From: Bacteroidales bacterium UBA4893
GTDB lineage: Bacteria > Bacteroidota > Bacteroidia > Bacteroidales > P3
Direction: 5' to 3'
Length of the DNA: 64,000 bases
NCBI GenBank assembly: GCA_002399025.1
Contig: DHCV01000019.1
Location: 1-64,000 of the forward strand
The notes under the pieces are model-generated. The model did no database searches. It saw only the letters and a program-made list of their open reading frames with translations, and was not told the DNA's origin. How positions within the stretch are numbered: the stretch's first letter is position 1; every line of letters begins with the position of its first letter. Both the position numbers and the translations under genes were made by a program. Positions 59,257 to 64,000 of the stretch are shown here, in pieces.

Positions 59257-61197
59257 ATGATAACTGTAAATAATCTATCAATTGCTTTTTCTGGGATTGA
59301 ACTTTTTGATAATGTATCCTTTGTTATTGCTGATAAGGACAGAATTGGACTTGTTGGGAAGAATGGTGCAGGTAAGAGTACTCTTTTAAAAATTCTATCC
59401 AAGCAACAAGAGCCACAAAGTGGAACAATTATTGTTTCGCAATCTCAAACCATTGGTTATCTGCCTCAGGAAATGATTCCTTCTTCCTCAATGAATATTT
59501 TGGATGAAACTCTTACTGCTTTTGAGGAGGCAAAGCTATTGGAAAAGAAAATAGAAGAGCTTAACGACGAAATTGCTCATAGAACAGATTATGAAAGTGA
59601 GGAGTATGAACGTCTTCTTCATCTTCAATTTGAGGCTAATGAAAGACTTGTTTTGATTGATGCTGCAAATGCTCAGGCTGAAGCTGAAAAGGTTTTGTTG
59701 GGATTGGGTTTTTCTCGCAATGATTTTGAAAGGAAAATAACAGAGTTTAGTTCTGGTTGGCAAATGAGGGTGGAGCTTGCGAAGATTCTTTTGAAGAAAC
59801 CAGACATAATTCTTTTAGATGAGCCAACAAACCACTTGGATATTGAATCAATTGGGTGGCTGGAGAATTTCTTGATAAATTATTTTGGTGCTGTTGTTTT
59901 GGTGTCTCACGATAGGGTGTTTTTGGACAATATTACTCGAAGAACAATTGAGATAACTGCTGGGAAGATTTACGATTATAAGGTTTCCTATTCCGATTAT
60001 GTTGATTTGCTTTTTCAAAGAAGAGAAACACAGAGGGCAACCCTAACCAATCAGCAAAAACAGATAGCAGAGATTGAGAAATTCATTGAACGTTTTCGCT
60101 ATAAGGCAACTAAGGCAAAGCAAGTCCAGTCCAGAATTAAGCAAATTGAGAAAATGGAACTTGAAACCATTGATGAAGTGGATACTTCAACCATTCATTT
60201 TCGTTTTCCTCCATCTCCACATTCTGGAAAGATTGTTGTGCAGATGAAAAACTTAGGGAAGAAGTATGGGACAAAGGAAATTTTGAAGGATGTAAATATT
60301 ATAATTGAAAAAGGAGCCAAAATAGCTTTTGTAGGTAAGAATGGGGAGGGCAAGAGTACGCTTTCAAAGATAATTGTTGGTGAAATTACGGATTATAGTG
60401 GTGAGTACAAGGAAGGACATCAGGTTTCAATTGGCTATTTCGCACAAAATCAGGCTGCACTCTTGGATGGAAACAAAACTGTCTTTGAAACCATTGATGA
60501 GGTTGCAGTTGGAGATATCCGTTCAAAGATTAGGAATATTTTAGGTAGCTTCTTGTTTGGGGAAGATGATATTGATAAGAAAGTAAAGGTGCTTTCTGGA
60601 GGAGAGAAATCAAGGTTGGCTCTTGCCAAACTAATACTTTCGCCCGTTAATCTTTTGGTTCTGGATGAGCCAACAAACCATTTGGATATGGACTCAAAGG
60701 ATATTTTGAAGAATGCCTTAATTCGTTATGATGGAACTTTGATTATTGTTTCTCACGATAGGGATTTCCTTCAAGGACTTACAAATAGTCTTTACGAATT
60801 CAGGAATAAACACATAACAGAGTTTAAAGGCGATATATTTGAATATCTTGAACACCGCAAAATTGAAGACCTTAAAACATTAGAAACAGCAAAGGCTAAG
60901 GATTCTCAAAACAAAACAGCCGTTGTTTCAAAGAATAAAATGGATTATGAGAAGTCAAAGGAGTGGGAGAGAGAGCTAAGAAAGATTAGAACAAAGATTG
61001 AGAAAACAGAACAAGAGATAGAGAGTCTTGAAGCTGAAATCCAAGAGATTGACTCCAAGCTTGCAGACCCTAATATAATTCAAACCCTAATCTTAGACGA
61101 TAATTTCTACAAAACATACCAATCAAAGAAAGACCATCTAATGCAAAAGATGAAACTATGGGAAGATTTGTCTTTGGAACTGGAAGAGAAAACATAG
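59257..61197 (+). CDS. ABC-F family ATP-binding protein
   Basis: 646 aa with no transmembrane region. Two ABC domains: the first has Walker A GLVGKNGAGKST (about residues 33-44), a diverged signature EFSSGWQMR and LLDEPTNHLD; the second has FVGKNGEGKST (about 362), signature LSGGEKSR and VLDEPTNHLD. The interdomain linker (about 250-310) carries the ABC-F FIERFRYKATKAKQVQSR motif. A Lys/Glu coiled coil forms the C-terminus (about 560-646). ABC-F proteins act on ribosomes (EttA/Uup-like or resistance types). The C-terminal coiled coil suggests a Uup-like or related branch. Confidence 0.94.
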   Translation: MITVNNLSIAFSGIELFDNVSFVIADKDRIGLVGKNGAGKSTLLKILSKQQEPQSGTIIVSQSQTIGYLPQEMIPSSSMNILDETLTAFEEAKLLEKKIEELNDEIAHRTDYESEEYERLLHLQFEANERLVLIDAANAQAEAEKVLLGLGFSRNDFERKITEFSSGWQMRVELAKILLKKPDIILLDEPTNHLDIESIGWLENFLINYFGAVVLVSHDRVFLDNITRRTIEITAGKIYDYKVSYSDYVDLLFQRRETQRATLTNQQKQIAEIEKFIERFRYKATKAKQVQSRIKQIEKMELETIDEVDTSTIHFRFPPSPHSGKIVVQMKNLGKKYGTKEILKDVNIIIEKGAKIAFVGKNGEGKSTLSKIIVGEITDYSGEYKEGHQVSIGYFAQNQAALLDGNKTVFETIDEVAVGDIRSKIRNILGSFLFGEDDIDKKVKVLSGGEKSRLALAKLILSPVNLLVLDEPTNHLDMDSKDILKNALIRYDGTLIIVSHDRDFLQGLTNSLYEFRNKHITEFKGDIFEYLEHRKIEDLKTLETAKAKDSQNKTAVVSKNKMDYEKSKEWERELRKIRTKIEKTEQEIESLEAEIQEIDSKLADPNIIQTLILDDNFYKTYQSKKDHLMQKMKLWEDLSLELEEKT

Positions 61198-61252
61198 TAA
61201 GAGAATTAATAGAAAGCTTCTTCTTGCCCAACATGAGATTTAATTAAACAAA

Positions 61253-61279
61253 AAAAGCAGTTCTTTTGGAACTGCTTTT
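61253..61279. terminator. Bidirectional terminator between ABC-F and korB
   Basis: AAAAGCAGTTC (61253-61263) and GAACTGCTTTT (61269-61279), a perfect 11-bp stem with A and T flanks for both directions. Confidence 0.82.
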
Positions 61280-61299
61280 CGTTTTATAGTGTTTTTGGA

Positions 61300-62322
61300 T
61301 TATACTTCCCAAGTATCTCCACTGTTTAGTAAGTCATCAACACATTTGATTGGAGAATCTTGACTTGCTTCTTCCATTTGTTTTTCAAATATTTGATTAT
61401 AGGTTGGAGCTTTATAGGCACGAATAACTCCAAAAGCCATTGGGAATTCTGGTGGGCACATTTGAGCCAACATCATATGAACTCCAGTGTTTTCTCTTGT
61501 TGCATCGTGTACTAATAAATCTTCTTCAGTAATTCCGTCTTTACCTATTTCAACAACTTCAAGATGATTTCCTTTCAAGATAATACCTTTGTCTCTGTTC
61601 TTGCCAAAAATCATTGGTTTACCTTGTTCTAACCACAATTGGCGTTCTTCTTTCAATTCTCTGTTTGTAACCTCTGCGTGAGTTTTATCATTAAAGATAA
61701 CGCAGTTTTGAAGAACTTCCACAATTGCTGCTCCATCATGTGCTGCCATTGCTCTACACACTTCTCCTAAGGTTTTTGGAGAGTTGTCAATTGCTCTTGC
61801 AAAGAAAGTTCCTCTTGCTCCAATTACCAATTCGCCTGGGTTGAAAGGATAGTCAATTACTCCAAAAGGAGAGGTCTTAGTTATTTGACCTTGCTTTGTT
61901 GTTGGAGAATATTGTCCTTTTGTTAGTCCATAAATACGGTTATTAAACAAAATATAGTTCATATCCATATTACGACGAATAAGGTGAATGAAGTGATTAC
62001 CTCCAATTGCTGTTGCATCACCATCTCCAGAAGCTATCCAAACACTTAAATGTGGATTTGCTATCTTTACTCCTGTTGCAATTGCACCTGCACGTCCATG
62101 AATACCATGAAATCCATAAGTATTTACATAGTAAGGAAAACGTGAAGAACAACCTATTCCTGAAACAACACAGAAGTTCTCTTTCTTATATCCTATCTCA
62201 GGGAAAATTCCTAATATTGATGCTAAGATTGCGTGGTCTCCACAACCAGGACACCATTTAACCATTTGGTCGCTTGCAAAATCTGCTTTCGTAAGCTGTA
62301 CGGGTGAATGTTCTATAGCCAT
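61300..62322 (-). CDS. korB: 2-oxoacid:ferredoxin oxidoreductase, beta subunit
   Basis: 340 aa. Catalyses CoA-dependent oxidative decarboxylation of a 2-oxoacid (often 2-oxoglutarate) with reduction of ferredoxin, using thiamine diphosphate. The ThDP/Mg motif is in GDGDATAIGGNHFIHLIRRN followed by NNRIYGLTKGQ. The Fe-S ligand Cys residues are in WCPGCGDH and GIGCSSRFPYY. Conserved HGIHGRAGAIATG block. Encoded 1 bp after korA on minus; the pair forms the KorAB enzyme. Confidence 0.93.
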   Translation of the reverse strand: MAIEHSPVQLTKADFASDQMVKWCPGCGDHAILASILGIFPEIGYKKENFCVVSGIGCSSRFPYYVNTYGFHGIHGRAGAIATGVKIANPHLSVWIASGDGDATAIGGNHFIHLIRRNMDMNYILFNNRIYGLTKGQYSPTTKQGQITKTSPFGVIDYPFNPGELVIGARGTFFARAIDNSPKTLGEVCRAMAAHDGAAIVEVLQNCVIFNDKTHAEVTNRELKEERQLWLEQGKPMIFGKNRDKGIILKGNHLEVVEIGKDGITEEDLLVHDATRENTGVHMMLAQMCPPEFPMAFGVIRAYKAPTYNQIFEKQMEEASQDSPIKCVDDLLNSGDTWEV

Positions 62323-62323
62323 A

Positions 62324-64000
62324 TTATTTCTCTCCTAAAATTTGATTAAACTTTTCTTTTAATTCGCTAACTTCGAAAGGTAATCCTTGTACTTTATTGT
62401 ATTGAAGCATTGGAATATTTTCAAAGTTCATTCTTAAATAGTTTACAAATTGTCCCATGTTCAACTCGCAAACTATTATCTTTTTATATTTCTTCATTAT
62501 GTCGCCAGTATTCTTAGGCAATGGCATAATGTAGTTGAAATGAGTGAAAGCTATCTTTTTGCCCTCATCTCTTAGTTCTTCAACTGCAAGTTTCAATGCT
62601 CCTTCTGTTCCTCCCCAACCAACAACCAATAGGTCTGCATCTTCATCTCCCATAACTTTTTGATCAGGAAGTCTGTCAGCAACTTTTTGAACCTTTTGAG
62701 CTCTGTTGTTTACCATTAATTGGTGGTTAGCACTCTCAGTTGAAACACTACCTTTGCCATCTAATTTTTCCAAACCTCCAATCCTATGACGCAATCCTTC
62801 CATTCCTGGAATTGCCCACTCTCTCACAAGTGTTTCTGGATTTCGTTTGTATGGCATATAGGTTGTGTCGTTAGGAGTTGCAAATGGTGGCTTAATCTCT
62901 GGAAGGTCTGACATCTTTGGGATACGGAACAATTGTGAACCATTTCCTAAGTATCCATCAGTCAAAAGAATTGTTGGAGTCATGTGTTCCAATGATAGTC
63001 TTGCTGCCTCAAATGCAAAATAGAAACTATTTGCTGAAGACGATGCCGCAATAACAATACATGGAGCCTCACCATTTCTTCCAAATAATGCTTGGTAAAG
63101 GTCAGATTGTTCTGTTTTGGTTGGTAACCCTGTTGAAGGACCTCCTCTTTGAACATCAACAATAACAAGTGGTAGCTCCGTCATAACAGCTAATCCAATT
63201 GCCTCACTCTTCAATGAAAGTCCAGGACCAGAAGTAGTAGTACAAGCCATAGCTCCTGCAAAAGAAGCTCCAATTGCAGAACAAATACCTGCTATCTCAT
63301 CTTCTGCTTGAAAAACTCTTGCTCCAAGTGATTTATGTTTTGCCAATTCAATCAAAATATCTGTTGCAGGAGTGATAGGGTATGAACCTAAGAACAAAGG
63401 AAGCTTAGCCTTTTCTGCAGCAGCAAGTAATCCCCATGCAGTTGCAATATTTCCTGTTATGTTTCTGTATTTCCCTTTTGTCATAACAGCTTGTCCAACA
63501 ACAGTCTTTTGTGCTTGAAGAACATCAGTGTTTTCGCAGAAATTATATCCCGCCCTAACAACTGCCTTATTTGCTGCAATAATATCTGGAGTTTTCTTGA
63601 ACTTCTTGTCTAAATAAGCATCAGTATATGTAAGCTCCTTGCTGTAGATATAGAAAATCATACCCAAGGCAAACATATTTCTTGAACGCTCAGAAGAACG
63701 CTTATCGGTAAAAATATCCTTAACAGCCTCAACAGTCATAGTTGTCATAGGTGCCTTCACCAAAATATAGCTTGAAAGGGAATCATCTTCCAAAGGATTA
63801 TTGGTATAACCTGCCTTTTGAATAGCATCATCGGTAAAAGTATCCACATCTACAATGATAATACCACCCTTCATTACCCATTTGAGGTTAGATTTTAAAG
63901 AAGCAGGATTCATTGCAACCAAAACATCGCAATTATCTCCTGAACTATAAATCCTTTTTCCTATTTGAACTTGGAAACCAGACACCCCAGCAATAGTGTT
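62324..64000 (-). CDS. korA: 2-oxoacid:ferredoxin oxidoreductase, alpha subunit (partial, cut by window end)
   Basis: The 5' end lies beyond 64000. The visible about 558 codons run without a stop to the edge, and the first visible residues NTIAGVSGFQVQIG belong to the middle of the N-terminal gamma domain in relatives. Layout: rest of the gamma domain (to about residue 180 of the visible part), then the pyrimidine-binding alpha domain. The alpha domain has GSYPITPATDILIELAK, FQAEDEIAGICSAIGASFAGAM, TTTSGPGLSLKSEA, VDVQRGGPSTGLPTKTEQSDL, and the C-terminal domain DADLLVVGWGGTEGAL. The gamma-alpha fusion matches KorA of anaerobic Bacteroidota. It is co-transcribed with korB. Confidence 0.92.
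   Translation of the reverse strand, partial: NTIAGVSGFQVQIGKRIYSSGDNCDVLVAMNPASLKSNLKWVMKGGIIIVDVDTFTDDAIQKAGYTNNPLEDDSLSSYILVKAPMTTMTVEAVKDIFTDKRSSERSRNMFALGMIFYIYSKELTYTDAYLDKKFKKTPDIIAANKAVVRAGYNFCENTDVLQAQKTVVGQAVMTKGKYRNITGNIATAWGLLAAAEKAKLPLFLGSYPITPATDILIELAKHKSLGARVFQAEDEIAGICSAIGASFAGAMACTTTSGPGLSLKSEAIGLAVMTELPLVIVDVQRGGPSTGLPTKTEQSDLYQALFGRNGEAPCIVIAASSSANSFYFAFEAARLSLEHMTPTILLTDGYLGNGSQLFRIPKMSDLPEIKPPFATPNDTTYMPYKRNPETLVREWAIPGMEGLRHRIGGLEKLDGKGSVSTESANHQLMVNNRAQKVQKVADRLPDQKVMGDEDADLLVVGWGGTEGALKLAVEELRDEGKKIAFTHFNYIMPLPKNTGDIMKKYKKIIVCELNMGQFVNYLRMNFENIPMLQYNKVQGLPFEVSELKEKFNQILGEK

Noticed and set aside
62324..64000. korA truncated at its 5' end as a real deletion
   Set aside because: The frame runs open to the last base and the missing part lies beyond the window, so this is a window-edge effect.

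Overview
The window is AT-rich chromosomal DNA (by eye about two thirds A+T) from a member of the Bacteroidota, most likely an anaerobic Bacteroidales. Evidence: promoters of the form TTG-N19/20-TAnnTTTG upstream of tRNA-Gly, yidC, rimP, rpsF and an ABC-F gene; a type IX secretion (Por) C-terminal domain on the first protein; a SusC-style TonB-dependent receptor with a carboxypeptidase-like N-domain; stand-alone TonB C-terminal-domain proteins; a long SecA (1094 aa); an HU-related protein of the Bacteroidota type; and a 2-oxoacid:ferredoxin oxidoreductase typical of anaerobes.

Layout. 1-5.8 kb: secreted peptidylarginine-deiminase-like enzyme, small membrane protein, a manA/gamma-carbonic-anhydrase pair and two TonB-domain proteins. 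5.9-11.4 kb: dnaK, mutS, tRNA-Gly(GCC) and tRNA-Leu(UAA). 11.4-16.6 kb (minus): ispE, pepD and a 953-aa HExxH/propeller/barrel protein, apparently one operon. 16.9-18.6 kb: an IS3-family element beside the end of an older relative. 18.7-24.3 kb: outer-membrane protein, htpG, rmuC and aspartate kinase. 24.4-27.2 kb: ftsX, DUF3098-like gene, uppP, truB. 27.2-30.3 kb (minus): ArsR-type regulator, TonB-dependent receptor and ArsF-like thioredoxin-fold protein. 30.4-38.4 kb: yidC, two tandem nhaD antiporters, a CoA-transferase, ruvX, def and a lipoprotein. 38.5-43.4 kb: rimP-nusA-infB behind a leader hairpin, then tRNA-Arg(CCU). 43.4-47 kb: Wzz-like and O-antigen ligase/polymerase-like proteins and an HExxH membrane protein. 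47.2-52.7 kb: secA, rpsF-rpsR-rplI, an rRNA/tRNA methyltransferase. 52.7-64 kb: large membrane protein, HU-like protein, rnhB, purQ, membrane protein, ABC-F ATPase, korB-korA (korA is cut by the window edge).

Most genes are ordinary housekeeping genes. The striking signal lies between them. Nearly every intergenic gap longer than about 300 bp (seven of eight) holds a short array of 4-5 units repeated with a period of exactly or almost exactly 21 or 22 bp, i.e. two helical turns. The unit sequence differs between loci but falls into two designs. One is a 17-nt near-palindrome (8+1+8) centred on TGSCA, with locus-specific arms and mostly 22-bp spacing (2989-3069, 16824-16906, 46097-46199, 54822-54904). 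The other is a non-palindromic AT-rich unit with strict 21-bp spacing (8211-8291, 35231-35334, 54740-54820, 59130-59203). Two distant loci share an identical 17-mer in opposite orientation. At two loci the palindromic array appears nested inside the other kind. These arrays have no cas genes, do not encode protein and are not explained by any gene annotated here. They are the best candidate in the window for something undescribed.
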